This document shows, piece by piece, positions 1-7,857 of a DNA stretch of 26,578 nt. The notes beneath the pieces were generated by a model. The model did not search any database, was not told where the DNA came from, and worked only from the letters and a program-made list of their open reading frames with translations. Origin of the DNA: a virus. Position numbers and translations under genes: made by a program. The stretch's first letter is position 1. Every line of letters begins with the position of its first letter. The stretch lies in IMG/VR virus record IMGVR_UViG_3300043436_000609, positions 1-26,578 of that record. One strand, given 5' to 3'.

Positions 1-136
1 GAAGGCGAATGATGTCAACATGTCTGTTGGCAACATCAGTCGTGACCCATACAAAGAGCCAAAGACATCCGGCATCAAGATGCGCGGTACTGGATGCGCT
101 ACTAAAGGCGTGATGTCACGAGGCCCAATGGCATGA
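1..136 (+). CDS. 3' end of a small phage protein (5' cut by window edge)
   Basis: Reading from base 2, 44 sense codons run without a stop to a TGA at 134-136. The tail of the protein is rich in Lys, Gly and Arg and ends with the residues KMRGTGCATKGVMSRGPMA. I recall this sort of basic Gly-rich ending from small uncharacterised proteins next to head genes of short-tailed phages, but I cannot name a function. The stop overlaps the next gene's start (ATGA at 133-136), so the two are probably translationally coupled and belong to the same late operon. It is too short to call a domain. The real start lies outside the window. Confidence 0.6.
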   Translation, partial: KANDVNMSVGNISRDPYKEPKTSGIKMRGTGCATKGVMSRGPMA

Positions 137-852
137 ACTACGCCCAGCTTGTTGCGTCTATTGAAGCGTATACGGAAAACAACTTTCCGGATGTAACGCT
201 GTCCGACGGGTCTATAGAGACCACGAAGGAGCAGGTTGACCGCTTCATTCAACAAGCCGAGCAGCGTATCTACAACACGGTGCAGTTCCCTTTTTTGCGC
301 AGGAACATGACTGGCAATATTCAGTCGGGCAACAAGTACCTTGCAGCCCCCAATGATTACCTTGCCACGTATTCTTTGGCGGTTATAGATGCATCCGGTA
401 ACTACGAGTACCTGCTCAACAAAGATGTAAACTTCATCCGGCAAGCGTATCCCAATCCAACTACGGATGTGGGCACGCCAAAATACTACGCTTTGTTTGG
501 CCCAGCATTATCAGGGGCTACGATTACAACTGAACTAACGTTTATTCTTGGCCCAACGCCTAATGCTGCATATACAGCAGAGCTTCATTTTTACTACTAC
601 CCCGAGTCCATCACCACTGCGGGCACTTCGTGGTTGGGCGACAACTTTGACACCGTGCTGCTGTACGGGGCGCTGGTTGAGGCGTACACGTTCATGAAGG
701 GTGAGACAGACTTGCTAACCCTGTACGACGGCAAGTACAAGGAAGCCCTTGCACAAGCTAAACGTCTGGGTGATGGACTTGAGCGATCTGATGCTTACAG
801 AAATGGGCAATACCGTATGTCGCCGCTGCCTCAAAACAATGGGGTAGCATAG
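133..852 (+). CDS. Head-tail adaptor protein (SU10-type adaptor family, probable)
   Basis: This 239-residue protein begins with a helical stretch (MNYAQLVASIEAYTEN) followed by EQVDRFIQQAEQRIYN and PFLRRN. That layout is typical of adaptor proteins that dock under the portal ring in short-tailed phages. The middle is beta-rich (residues about 65-150). The C-terminal half returns to helices (DTVLLYGALVEAYTFMKGE, then YDGKYKEALAQAKRLGD), the usual end of this family. Length fits the 200-250 residues expected. It is the first complete gene of the window and sits upstream of fibre and tail genes, consistent with a connector role. The start is the ATG overlapping the preceding stop. The family assignment rests on recognised pattern, not on a search. 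Confidence 0.7.
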   Translation: MNYAQLVASIEAYTENNFPDVTLSDGSIETTKEQVDRFIQQAEQRIYNTVQFPFLRRNMTGNIQSGNKYLAAPNDYLATYSLAVIDASGNYEYLLNKDVNFIRQAYPNPTTDVGTPKYYALFGPALSGATITTELTFILGPTPNAAYTAELHFYYYPESITTAGTSWLGDNFDTVLLYGALVEAYTFMKGETDLLTLYDGKYKEALAQAKRLGDGLERSDAYRNGQYRMSPLPQNNGVA

Positions 853-853
853 T

Positions 854-1276
854 ATGGCATTCACGGGCAACTTTTCTTGCAACACCCTGCGCAGTGGGCT
901 GGCCAACGGGACGATCAATCTGTCTTCGGACACCTTTCGCTTGGCGCTGTACACCAACGCCGCATCGCTTGACCAAACTACCACAGCCTACACGCCAGAC
1001 GGGGAAACCTCTGGCGGCAATTACGTAGCAGGTGGGCAAGTGGTGACGGCAACAGTAAGTTCCGCACTCACTACAACAGGCAGCGTCACCTACGTTACGT
1101 TTACAAACGCTTCGTGGACAGGCCAAATCACGGCCCGTGGGGCGTTGATCTACAAAGCTGGAGCTAACGGCGCAGTTTGTGTGCTGGACTTTGGCAATGA
1201 CAAAACTTCAACCAACACGTTTGTTGTGCAGATGCCCGCTAACACCAGCACGTCTGCACTTATCAGACTGATTTAA
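854..1276 (+). CDS. Small beta-rich structural protein, paralog A
   Basis: This 140-residue protein is Thr/Ser/Ala-rich with almost no charge, as expected for a beta-sandwich virion protein. Landmarks are FRLALYTNAASLDQTTTAY (about residues 28-46), YVAGGQVVT (about 55-63) and the ending MPANTSTSALIRLI. The same landmarks occur in the same order in the gene at 1491-1967, so the two are paralogs. A GGGGT ribosome site lies about 8 bases before the ATG, and only one base separates it from the adaptor gene. I cannot assign a function. A decoration, neck or baseplate-like protein is possible. Confidence 0.7.
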   Translation: MAFTGNFSCNTLRSGLANGTINLSSDTFRLALYTNAASLDQTTTAYTPDGETSGGNYVAGGQVVTATVSSALTTTGSVTYVTFTNASWTGQITARGALIYKAGANGAVCVLDFGNDKTSTNTFVVQMPANTSTSALIRLI

Positions 1277-1285
1277 GGAAAAAAC

Positions 1286-1480
1286 ATGGCATTGGTCACA
1301 ACCACCAAAGGCGAAATGGACGATTCCCTGCTTGAGAAAAAAGAAGGGTTTGTTGATAATGACCACGAGTACACAACTTGGGTCGAGTACTGGTTGGCCG
1401 GGGAACTTGTGCACCGTTCTGCGCATGTATCCCTCAAGAAAAACGTAAGTTCTGCGGTAGAAGCCGCATCTTTTAATTAA
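1286..1480 (+). CDS. 64-residue phage protein, function unknown
   Basis: This small acidic-to-neutral protein contains a Trp/Tyr-rich core (DHEYTTWVEYWLAGELVHRS) and a short Lys-containing end. It is preceded by TAAGGA, in which the upstream stop codon is fused to the ribosome site, 6 bases before the ATG. It lies between the two paralogous structural genes, which suggests it belongs to the same assembly unit. No transmembrane segment, signal peptide or catalytic motif is visible. No family name is offered. Confidence 0.6.
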   Translation: MALVTTTKGEMDDSLLEKKEGFVDNDHEYTTWVEYWLAGELVHRSAHVSLKKNVSSAVEAASFN

Positions 1481-1490
1481 GGAGCCAATC

Positions 1491-1967
1491 ATGGCAAACA
1501 CCCAAGCAATGACGACCAGCTTCATGGGCGAGTTGATGACCGCAACGCACAACTTTGGCACCGCCCCAGTTCGTGCAAGCGGCGCAACGGACACTTTCAA
1601 AGCAGCGTTGTATCTGACAACAGCCACTGTGAATGCATCTACAACTGCGTACTCTGCTTCCAACGAAGTCTCGGGCGCAGGTTACGTGGCAGGTGGCGTG
1701 GCGGTTACTTTTGGAACCCCTCCTACGGCCACCAACAGTTCTGCAACAGCAGGCGTGGCGTTTGTCACACCTTCGGCCAGCATCACGTACACCTCCGTGA
1801 CTTTGTCCACGGCGTTTGACGCGGTGTTGATTTATAACTCGACACAAGCCGACAAGGCCGTGAGCGTGCACACTTTCGGTTCACAGACTGTGACTGCTGG
1901 CACGTTCACGTTGACCATGCCTGCGAACACAACAACCACTGCGCTGATCCGCTTGGCTACAACCTAA
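1491..1967 (+). CDS. Small beta-rich structural protein, paralog B
   Basis: This 158-residue protein is similar in composition and layout to the gene at 854-1276. Shared landmarks are the F(K/R)xALY segment, TTAY, a following ExSG, YVAGG and the ending MPANTTTTALIRLATT. It has an N-terminal extension (MANTQAMTTSFMGELMTATH) and a longer central Ser/Thr/Ala loop than its paralog. A strong AAGGAG site overlaps the upstream stop (TAAGGAG) 7 bases before the ATG. It is probably a virion component. The two copies may assemble together as a hetero-oligomer or serve at different positions. Confidence 0.7.
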   Translation: MANTQAMTTSFMGELMTATHNFGTAPVRASGATDTFKAALYLTTATVNASTTAYSASNEVSGAGYVAGGVAVTFGTPPTATNSSATAGVAFVTPSASITYTSVTLSTAFDAVLIYNSTQADKAVSVHTFGSQTVTAGTFTLTMPANTTTTALIRLATT

Positions 1968-1985
1968 TCTACTCGGGGGTAGCGC

Positions 1986-2771
1986 ATGACTACCGCATGG
2001 GGCGAAGGTACATGGGGTGAATATTCTTGGGGTGGCTCCCAGTCGGAGATTGCCGGGAATAGCGCCGCCGGTGCCGTAGGTACCATGACCGCATCTGTTG
2101 AGTTTCCTGTACCAATTACAGGGGTTGAGGCTGCGGGGGCTGTAGGATCGGTAAGTATGGGTGAGCGCACGGTTGCGCTCACAGGCGTGCCCGCTTCTGG
2201 CGCGGTGGGGGATGTAGCTGAGACCAACAGTCCCGCAGAGGATGGCGTTGTTGCGCAGGGGCAGCTTGGCGTAGTTGTTTCTGAGCGTACAGTGGCGCTT
2301 AGTGGAGTTGAGGCATCGGGCGCAGTAGGCAACGTGGACTTTGCGTATGCCGCGTTTTTGTCGGGCGTAGAGGCTCTGGGTAACGTAGGCAACATGCTTG
2401 CCGCGCCCATCGGTACAGGGGTAAGTGCTGGGGGCCAAACAGGCACAGTAGGCTCTATTCGCACCGTTGCGTTGACAGGCGTGGGTTTGTTGGGCGCAGT
2501 AGGTAATGCTACTCCCGTGGTTGGCCCGACAGAAGACAGCGTAGTGGCGTTTGGCCAAGTCGGCTCAATTGCTTCTACCAGCCGCACAGTGGTGCTGAGT
2601 GGTGTGTCGGCTCGGGGGCAGGCGGGAACGACAAACTACTTCTACTGGACCACAATAGATGACAGCCAGACTCCAAGCTGGCAAAATGTGAGCAACTCAC
2701 AGACTCCCAATTGGGGGGACGTAAATAACTCACAGACCCCCGACTGGGAAGATGTCGATATGACTGTTTAA
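1986..2771 (+). CDS. Repeat-rich structural protein with SGAVG-type and SQTPxW repeats
   Basis: This 261-residue protein has three parts. Residues 1-20 form a Trp-Gly cluster (WGEGTWGEYSWGG). Residues about 20-215 are some nine imperfect copies of a unit with consensus RTVALTGVxAxGAVGxV. Residues 227-257 are three 11-residue copies of SQTPxWxxVxN. It is almost free of charged residues and probably all beta. The same SGAVG unit ends the protein at 10519-10914, and a WG cluster of the same style lies inside the nozzle-like protein at 8392-10515. I infer a tail-tip or fibre-linked structural role. The ribosome site is GGGGG about 6 bases upstream of the ATG. Confidence 0.65.
   Translation: MTTAWGEGTWGEYSWGGSQSEIAGNSAAGAVGTMTASVEFPVPITGVEAAGAVGSVSMGERTVALTGVPASGAVGDVAETNSPAEDGVVAQGQLGVVVSERTVALSGVEASGAVGNVDFAYAAFLSGVEALGNVGNMLAAPIGTGVSAGGQTGTVGSIRTVALTGVGLLGAVGNATPVVGPTEDSVVAFGQVGSIASTSRTVVLSGVSARGQAGTTNYFYWTTIDDSQTPSWQNVSNSQTPNWGDVNNSQTPDWEDVDMTV
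2664..2756 (+). repeat. Three 33-bp in-frame repeats (SQTPxW units)
   Basis: Copies are at 2664-2696, 2697-2729 and 2730-2756 (last one shortened). They encode SQTPSWQNVSN, SQTPNWGDVNN and SQTPDWEDV. The Trp and Pro are invariant while the residues around them vary. The repeat forms the C-terminus of the 261-residue protein. Confidence 0.85.
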
Positions 2772-2781
2772 AGGACAAGAA

Positions 2782-4791
2782 ATGGCTGTAACAAATTTTT
2801 CACCTTTGCTTGGACTGGCGCTACCTACTACGGGTGACCTGTCGGGTACATGGGGCACAACGGTCAACGATTCCATCACCCAGCTGCTGGACTCGGCGGT
2901 GGCGGGCACTACAACGCTTTCAGCAGACGCAGATGTCACTCTGAGCACGACCAACGGCGCGGCCAACCAAGCACGTAACGCGGTCATCTTGTGGACAGCC
3001 AGCAACGGCGCGACCACCCGCAACATCACGGCCCCTGCTCAAAGCAAAGCCTACACGGTCCTTAATGCTGGCACAGGTTCTATTGTGCTGCGCGGAGCAG
3101 GTCCCACCACTGGCGTGACCATTGTTTCAGGGGAGACGTGCGTAGTTGCATGGGCTGGCGCGGACTTCGTAAAGGTTGCCACAAGTGTTGCTGATGGTGT
3201 GGCCACCATTTCTTTCGGCTCAACAGGGCTGACGCCTTCCACGGCAACTTCCGGCGCGGTAACTGTTGCGGGAACACTGGCAATTGCCAACGGCGGTACG
3301 GGTGCAACAACAGCCCCCGCAGCGCGTACAGCCCTTGGGGCCACAACACTAGGTAGTAACCTTGTCACAATCACCAACCCATCTGCGGTGACCTTTCCTC
3401 AATTTAATGCGGACAACACAGTTTCATCACTGGATGCAGCATCTTTCCGTACTGCGATTGGTGCAGGCTCAGGTGGGGGCTCTGTTACGTCTGTTGCCTT
3501 GTCAGCTCCAGCGTTTCTTTCTGTCTCGGGCTCTCCGATTACGACATCCGGCACACTTGCCTTGAGCTACTCAGGAACTGCACTTCCCATAGCCAACGGT
3601 GGCACAGGCAATACAACCATCCCTGCCACCTCTATTTTTGTAGCAAATTCCGCCAACACACTGACTACCGTAACCCCCACGGCCAGTCAGTCCATCCGGA
3701 TCAACTCTGGCGGAACGGCGTGGGAAGCATATACGCCTAGCGCCTCTACGGGCACAGTGTCATCGGTCGGCTGGACCGGCGGCATTGTCTCCATTGCAGA
3801 CGCGACCACAACCCCCGCGTTTACCATTGCGGGTACTTCTGGAGGCATCCCGTACTTCTCCAGCGGAACCACATGGGCGACCTCTGCCGCTCTTGCTGCA
3901 AACGCACTGGTTATTGGCGGCGGCGCTGGTGTCGCGCCATCAACCACAACTACTGGCACTGGGGTACTCACCGCTCTTGCCAGTGCAGCAAACGCCGCCG
4001 CAGGATTTGTTACTGGTAATGGCACCGCCACCCTGACAAACAAGACCATCAGCGCAGACAGCAACACACTGTCTGGCATCGCCGCAAGCTCGTTTGTCCT
4101 GTCAAACGCCAGCGGCAACATTGACGGCTCTGCGGCGGCAAAAGCAATTCCTTCTGGTGTGGTTGTTGGCACTACCGACACGCAAACGCTGACCAACAAG
4201 ACGTTGACAAGCCCGGTCATCGGCACAATCGTCAACACCGGCACGCTGACGTTGCCAACATCTACCGACACTTTGGTTGGCCGAGCAACGACTGACACGC
4301 TGACAAACAAGACCATCAGTGCAGACAGTAACACCCTGTCCGGTATTGCCGCCAGTTCGTTTGTTTTGTCAAATGCAAGTGGCAACATTGACGGCGCTGC
4401 GGCTCAAAAAGCCATCCCAACTGGAGTAGTGGTTGGCAACAGCGACACGCAAACGCTGACTAACAAACGTATTGACCCAAGGGACGTGTCGGCGGCATCA
4501 GCATCCACGCTCACGCCAGATGTGTCAGCGGGTGACATATACGCTTACACAGCATTGGCTGCGGCCCTGACCATCAACGCACCAATCGGAACCCCGACCA
4601 ACGGCGACAAATTAATCTTCCGTTTGTTGGATAACGGAACCGCGCGGGCCCTGACGTGGAACGCAACGTACGTTGTAATTGGCGTCACGCTTCCTACTAC
4701 CACAATTGCCAACAAAACCACCTATGTCGGTTGCATCTATAACGCCAACAACACCCGTTGGGATGTTATTGCTGTAACCACACAAGCATAA
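2782..4791 (+). CDS. Tail fibre protein
   Basis: This 669-residue fibre-like protein begins with a conserved-looking N-terminal domain (residues 1-120; GLALPTTGDLSGTWGTTVND and PAQSKAYTVLNAGTGSIVLRG), probably the part that attaches to the virion. Residues about 165-560 are Gly/Ser/Thr/Ala-rich with fibre repeats of the IANGGTGxTT kind and two copies of a 57-residue module starting TLTNKTISADSNTLSG. The last 100 residues form a distinct domain (TNGDKLIFRLLDNGTARALT, then TTYVGCIYNANNTRWDVIAV) that may be the receptor-facing tip. No enzymatic depolymerase motif or chaperone domain is visible. A ribosome site overlaps the upstream stop (TAAAGGAC). It probably binds the host surface and trimerises. 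Confidence 0.8.
   Translation: MAVTNFSPLLGLALPTTGDLSGTWGTTVNDSITQLLDSAVAGTTTLSADADVTLSTTNGAANQARNAVILWTASNGATTRNITAPAQSKAYTVLNAGTGSIVLRGAGPTTGVTIVSGETCVVAWAGADFVKVATSVADGVATISFGSTGLTPSTATSGAVTVAGTLAIANGGTGATTAPAARTALGATTLGSNLVTITNPSAVTFPQFNADNTVSSLDAASFRTAIGAGSGGGSVTSVALSAPAFLSVSGSPITTSGTLALSYSGTALPIANGGTGNTTIPATSIFVANSANTLTTVTPTASQSIRINSGGTAWEAYTPSASTGTVSSVGWTGGIVSIADATTTPAFTIAGTSGGIPYFSSGTTWATSAALAANALVIGGGAGVAPSTTTTGTGVLTALASAANAAAGFVTGNGTATLTNKTISADSNTLSGIAASSFVLSNASGNIDGSAAAKAIPSGVVVGTTDTQTLTNKTLTSPVIGTIVNTGTLTLPTSTDTLVGRATTDTLTNKTISADSNTLSGIAASSFVLSNASGNIDGAAAQKAIPTGVVVGNSDTQTLTNKRIDPRDVSAASASTLTPDVSAGDIYAYTALAAALTINAPIGTPTNGDKLIFRLLDNGTARALTWNATYVVIGVTLPTTTIANKTTYVGCIYNANNTRWDVIAVTTQA
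4030..4467 (+). repeat. Two 171-bp direct repeats within the tail fibre gene
   Basis: The copies are 4030-4200 and 4297-4467. They encode 57 residues each and by eye differ at only five residues, whereas roughly 30 of the 171 bases differ, nearly all at third positions. The spacer of 96 bases contains a partial third copy of the LTNKT motif. The pattern indicates an old duplication held by selection on the protein. Confidence 0.85.
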
Positions 4792-4801
4792 GGAGCCTGC
4801 A

Positions 4802-5062
4802 ATGGAAACAAACCAGTTTGAAGAGCTGTTTGACACGATTTATTTTGAGTTTGAGACCGCGCACGGAACATTTAAAGATGCTTTGGTGTTTGCTAAAGGC
4901 GAAGTCCCTGATGCAGAAACAGTTGAACGGATGAAACAAGAGCGCCTTGCCGCGTTTATCAACCACATCGAGAACCCGCCCCCATCTGTGGACTACCTGT
5001 TAGATGACAACGGGCTGAATGTACTTGATGAGAACGGCAATCCAATTCCTAAGCAGGGGTAA
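4802..5062 (+). CDS. 86-residue acidic phage protein, function unknown
   Basis: This small acidic protein lies between two fibre genes. Its N-terminal half is mixed (FDTIYFEFETAHGTFKDALV), followed by a charged helix (DAETVERMKQERLAAFINHI) and an Asp/Asn-rich tail (LLDDNGLNVLDENGNPIPKQ). No membrane segment is present. A TAAGGAG site, with the fibre's stop codon fused into it, precedes the ATG. The position suggests a fibre-assembly helper or a small structural part, but there is no motif to prove it. Confidence 0.6.
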   Translation: METNQFEELFDTIYFEFETAHGTFKDALVFAKGEVPDAETVERMKQERLAAFINHIENPPPSVDYLLDDNGLNVLDENGNPIPKQG

Positions 5063-5064
5063 TC

Positions 5065-6513
5065 ATGGCTACTTATTATTGGGTTGGTGGAGCAGGCACG
5101 TGGAATAACTCCTCTTCAACCAATTGGTCAGCTACTTCGGGTGGTAGTGGGGGCGCAGGAGTCCCCATTTTTACGGATATCGTAATTTTTGATTCTCTTT
5201 CAGGAACCGGGACGTGCTCCGTAGCAAGCACTGCTCAAGGCGGGACAACAACCCAGAACTCTGCTGGAATCACAATCCAACTTACTGCAAGCAGCATAGG
5301 CTGGGCGCAAGCATCGCTTACGCTTACTCAAGGCACCATAGACTTGAATGAGTTTGGCACAAGTACTCCTGTTTTTAGTAGTAGCAACACAAATGTACGA
5401 ACGCTTGATTTTGGAACTAACGGGCTATTGGAAATATCAGGCAACAACGGCACTGTGTTTAACGCTACCGATCACACAAACCTCACTTTAGCAGGGTCAA
5501 AAAACATTGTTTTTAACTACGCAGGCGGCGTTGGCACACGAACAATTCTTTCCGGAAACTACGCTACAACAACAGCGGCAAACGCTTTTTTCCTCCAGTT
5601 TTTGCCTGCAACAGATACGGTTAATATTTCAGCACAGGCATTTGACACATTAAACTTCGCCTTAGGCGGGGGCTTTACTGGAACACTTGCTTCTAGCGGG
5701 CTTCGGTCTTTTGGAGGTGGAATTACATTTACCTCCGGTATGACAATCAGCGGAATAACGGGGTCAATTAGTTTTCGCAATACCGGGTCGGCCACTTTTA
5801 CTACAAACGGTAAAACTGTTCCCGTTCCCTTGTTCATGGACGGCGCGGGCGGCACTACAACGTTTGTAGGCAGCTACACCTCGTCTAGCTACATCAGCCT
5901 AGACCAAGGAACTCTTGGCATCCTTATCGGCACCATTAACGCCACCTATATTACATCGGGCAGCGCGGGCGCAAGGACGCTAGATATCACAAGCGATACA
6001 GTCAACTTATCAAATGCAAGTGCTTTTGCAACGGTGTTTTCACTGGGCACTGGCACAGTTACGCTGAACTCAAGCTCATCAACAATTAACGTGTCTTCGG
6101 CAACAGCGACCACTTTTGATGGGGGCGGGCGCACGTTTGCTACGGTCAATCAAGCCGGTGCCGGTGCTCTGACAATTGCTGGTTCAAACACATTCACCAC
6201 CCTCAGCAACAGTGTTCAGCCCACCACATTCCGTTTTACGTCGGGCACAACGCAAACAGTAACCAACTTCACCGTCAGTGGCACGGCAGGCAACTTGGTA
6301 ACAATCAACGCCACCACTCCCGGTACTCGTGCAACCTTGTCAAAAGCAAGTGGGACGGTGTCCGTCAGCAATTGCAGCATCACAGATAGCAGTGCCACAG
6401 GCGGAGCGGTTTGGCGGGCGTTTACCACGAACGGCAACGTCGATGGTGGCAACAACTTAGGCTGGGTTTTTTCTCCCCCCGGCGGTGGCAACTTTCTTGC
6501 TTTCTTCATGTGA
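5065..6513 (+). CDS. Fibre/adhesin-like beta-repeat structural protein
   Basis: This 482-residue protein opens with an aromatic N-terminal motif (YYWVGGAGTWNNSSSTNWS) followed by a DIVIFDSLSG segment. I have seen that opening at the start of many uncharacterised phage fibre proteins. The body is a long run of Ser/Thr/Gly/Asn-rich beta strands, such as TVTLNSSSSTINVSSATAT, in the style of parallel beta-helix or autotransporter-type repeats. The C-terminus closes with GGNNLGWVF and a hydrophobic GGNFLAFFM. There is no signal peptide and no obvious active site. The gene follows the 86-residue gene by 2 bases. It is probably a second receptor-binding or tail-surface protein. Confidence 0.7.
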   Translation: MATYYWVGGAGTWNNSSSTNWSATSGGSGGAGVPIFTDIVIFDSLSGTGTCSVASTAQGGTTTQNSAGITIQLTASSIGWAQASLTLTQGTIDLNEFGTSTPVFSSSNTNVRTLDFGTNGLLEISGNNGTVFNATDHTNLTLAGSKNIVFNYAGGVGTRTILSGNYATTTAANAFFLQFLPATDTVNISAQAFDTLNFALGGGFTGTLASSGLRSFGGGITFTSGMTISGITGSISFRNTGSATFTTNGKTVPVPLFMDGAGGTTTFVGSYTSSSYISLDQGTLGILIGTINATYITSGSAGARTLDITSDTVNLSNASAFATVFSLGTGTVTLNSSSSTINVSSATATTFDGGGRTFATVNQAGAGALTIAGSNTFTTLSNSVQPTTFRFTSGTTQTVTNFTVSGTAGNLVTINATTPGTRATLSKASGTVSVSNCSITDSSATGGAVWRAFTTNGNVDGGNNLGWVFSPPGGGNFLAFFM

Positions 6514-6519
6514 GGCGTC

Positions 6520-6612
6520 ATGAAAGACTGGTTTGTTGCATTTATCGCAGCAGCCAGTCTGGTGGCGTTGACCATATGGACGGCGCGGGCTGTCTTTTTT
6601 GTACTGGGGTGA
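6520..6612 (+). CDS. 30-residue single-pass membrane peptide
   Basis: A short open frame begins at the ATG at 6520 and encodes MKDWFVAFIAAASLVALTIW followed by TARAVFFVLG. Nearly the whole peptide is a hydrophobic segment, with a charged N-terminus and one Arg in the middle. It lies 6 bases after the fibre gene and 3 bases before the next membrane-protein gene, at the head of the lysis cassette. The ribosome site is weak (GAGGCG region). I infer a small lysis-associated or membrane-modulating peptide. It is too short for standard gene finders, so confidence is moderate. Confidence 0.5.
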   Translation: MKDWFVAFIAAASLVALTIWTARAVFFVLG

Positions 6613-6615
6613 TGC

Positions 6616-7044
6616 ATGGATGAACAAAATTTGAAACATGAGCTGGCCGTCATCAAGGCGCAAGCCGAGGTGGAATTAAAACGGCTTCACGCCGAGAACT
6701 CCGCCAAGGAGGTTGCTGGCAAGGCCATCGGTGAAGGTGGTTTGTTCTACATCACCCTGATCATTTCCATCGGGGTAGGCGCGTCTATTGTTCTGGAAGC
6801 AGACAAAATTGCTGCTGTGATGGGTCTACTGGGTGCTGCGCTGACGGCCTTGATCTCCATGTTGAACGGCATTGCTGGCACCGCACCGAAGCAGGAGAAG
6901 CCTGAGTTTGAGGTCATCAAGAACCTGATCGACAAGCTGGATCGTCTGGACCGCAAGGAGCCGCCCATGAAGGTTACCGTGGAAGGCGACAAGGTAACAG
7001 TCGCCAAGGGGGAGGACTCCATCACCACATCCAAAGGAGCCTGA
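6616..7044 (+). CDS. Membrane protein with two transmembrane segments, holin-like candidate
   Basis: This 142-residue protein has an N-terminal charged helix (residues 1-35, likely coiled coil). Two close hydrophobic segments follow: residues about 40-61 (LFYITLIISIGVGASIVLEA) and about 64-88 (AAVMGLLGAALTALISMLNG). The tail is charged (EFEVIKNLIDKLDRLDRKEP) and ends with a Lys/Thr-rich stretch. It is followed by two more membrane proteins and the endolysin. A holin or lysis-accessory role is plausible from topology and position only. The start is supported by GGGG 6 bases upstream of the ATG at 6616. Confidence 0.55.
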   Translation: MDEQNLKHELAVIKAQAEVELKRLHAENSAKEVAGKAIGEGGLFYITLIISIGVGASIVLEADKIAAVMGLLGAALTALISMLNGIAGTAPKQEKPEFEVIKNLIDKLDRLDRKEPPMKVTVEGDKVTVAKGEDSITTSKGA

Positions 7045-7045
7045 C

Positions 7046-7354
7046 ATGGCTGATGAATCTGCAAAAGGCGCGTTGATCGAAAAACTTACGTTCGCAGTGT
7101 TACCGCTGCTGTTTTCTTGCGTGGTGTACCTTATGTCGGCGCTGTCCAACTTGAGTCACGAGGTCACGATCCTCAACAGCAAGATCAGCTTGGTTGTTAC
7201 ATCAGACAACAAGCAAGCAACCAACACTGGCGCGGAGCTTGCGCGTGAGCGGCTACGCCAAGACCTGTCCACCGAGATTCAAAAGAACCGGGACGACATC
7301 CAGTACAACCGCCAAAAAATTGCGGTCATTGAAGCTCAGATGGAGAAAAAATAA
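7046..7354 (+). CDS. Single-pass membrane protein with coiled-coil tail
   Basis: This 102-residue protein has one hydrophobic segment at residues about 14-34 (FAVLPLLFSCVVYLMSALSN). A long charged helix follows to the end (ELARERLRQDLSTEIQKNRD, then QYNRQKIAVIEAQ). The arrangement, an N-terminal membrane anchor plus periplasmic coiled coil, is that of inner-membrane spanin subunits (Rz-like) and of some small lysis proteins. No embedded or adjacent Rz1-like lipoprotein with a lipobox is visible, so the spanin label is only a hypothesis. It starts after an AAAGGAG site, and its TAA overlaps the next start (TAATG). Confidence 0.55.
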   Translation: MADESAKGALIEKLTFAVLPLLFSCVVYLMSALSNLSHEVTILNSKISLVVTSDNKQATNTGAELARERLRQDLSTEIQKNRDDIQYNRQKIAVIEAQMEKK

Positions 7355-7857
7355 TGCTGTCTCTTCTCTCAACCCTCGGGGGTTTGCTGATTTCCGGCCT
7401 GCCCAAGCTGCTGGAGTTCTTCCAAAACAAGGCAGACCAAGCGCATGAGCTGCGGCTGGCCCAAGTCCAGACTGAACGAGAATTGCAACTGGCTGCTGCT
7501 GGCTTTGCGGCCCAAGCCCGTGTCGAGGAAATCCGCACCGAGCAAGTGGCGATGGAGACCGATGCCCGGATGACCGAGGCGGCTCTCAGTCACGACCAGA
7601 AGGTACTGGAAAAGGCCAGCCGCTGGGTTGCCAACTACGTGGGGACCGTGCGCCCCACAGTGACGTACATCTTTGTGCTTGAGTTGGTAGCGATCAACGC
7701 TTTCTTGGCGGTCTACCTGTGGAACCATCCGCACCTGATCACGAGCATTGATGATGTCATTCGCTATACCGACCTGATCTTTTCAAGCGACGAAATGGCA
7801 ATGCTGGGCGGCATTATTGGGTTCTGGTTTGGTAGCCGCCAGTGGAGCAAAAAGTGA
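7354..7857 (+). CDS. Holin, 3TM family
   Basis: This 167-residue protein resembles the holin family known from phages and gene-transfer agents (holin of 3TMs, Pfam PF11351), recognised from pattern only. Visible parts are an N-terminal hydrophobic helix (residues 1-22), a charged helical region (about 25-90; HELRLAQVQTERELQLAA), a membrane segment at about 98-123 (TVTYIFVLELVAINAFLAVY) and a C-terminal hydrophobic motif LGGIIGFWFGSRQWSKK. That last motif is the most diagnostic. It would form inner-membrane lesions that release or activate the endolysin. The start ATG overlaps the preceding stop (TAATG), with GGAG 8 bases upstream. Its own stop overlaps the endolysin start, the usual holin-endolysin pairing. 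Confidence 0.75.
   Translation: MLSLLSTLGGLLISGLPKLLEFFQNKADQAHELRLAQVQTERELQLAAAGFAAQARVEEIRTEQVAMETDARMTEAALSHDQKVLEKASRWVANYVGTVRPTVTYIFVLELVAINAFLAVYLWNHPHLITSIDDVIRYTDLIFSSDEMAMLGGIIGFWFGSRQWSKK

Noticed and set aside
2782-6513. Possible diversity-generating retroelement target in the fibre genes
   Set aside because: No reverse transcriptase gene and no adenine-biased template/variable repeat pair was seen. The fibre repeats differ at synonymous sites.
7194-7448. Possible Rz1-like lipoprotein embedded out of frame in the coiled-coil membrane gene
   Set aside because: The translated product has no signal peptide and no lipobox cysteine.
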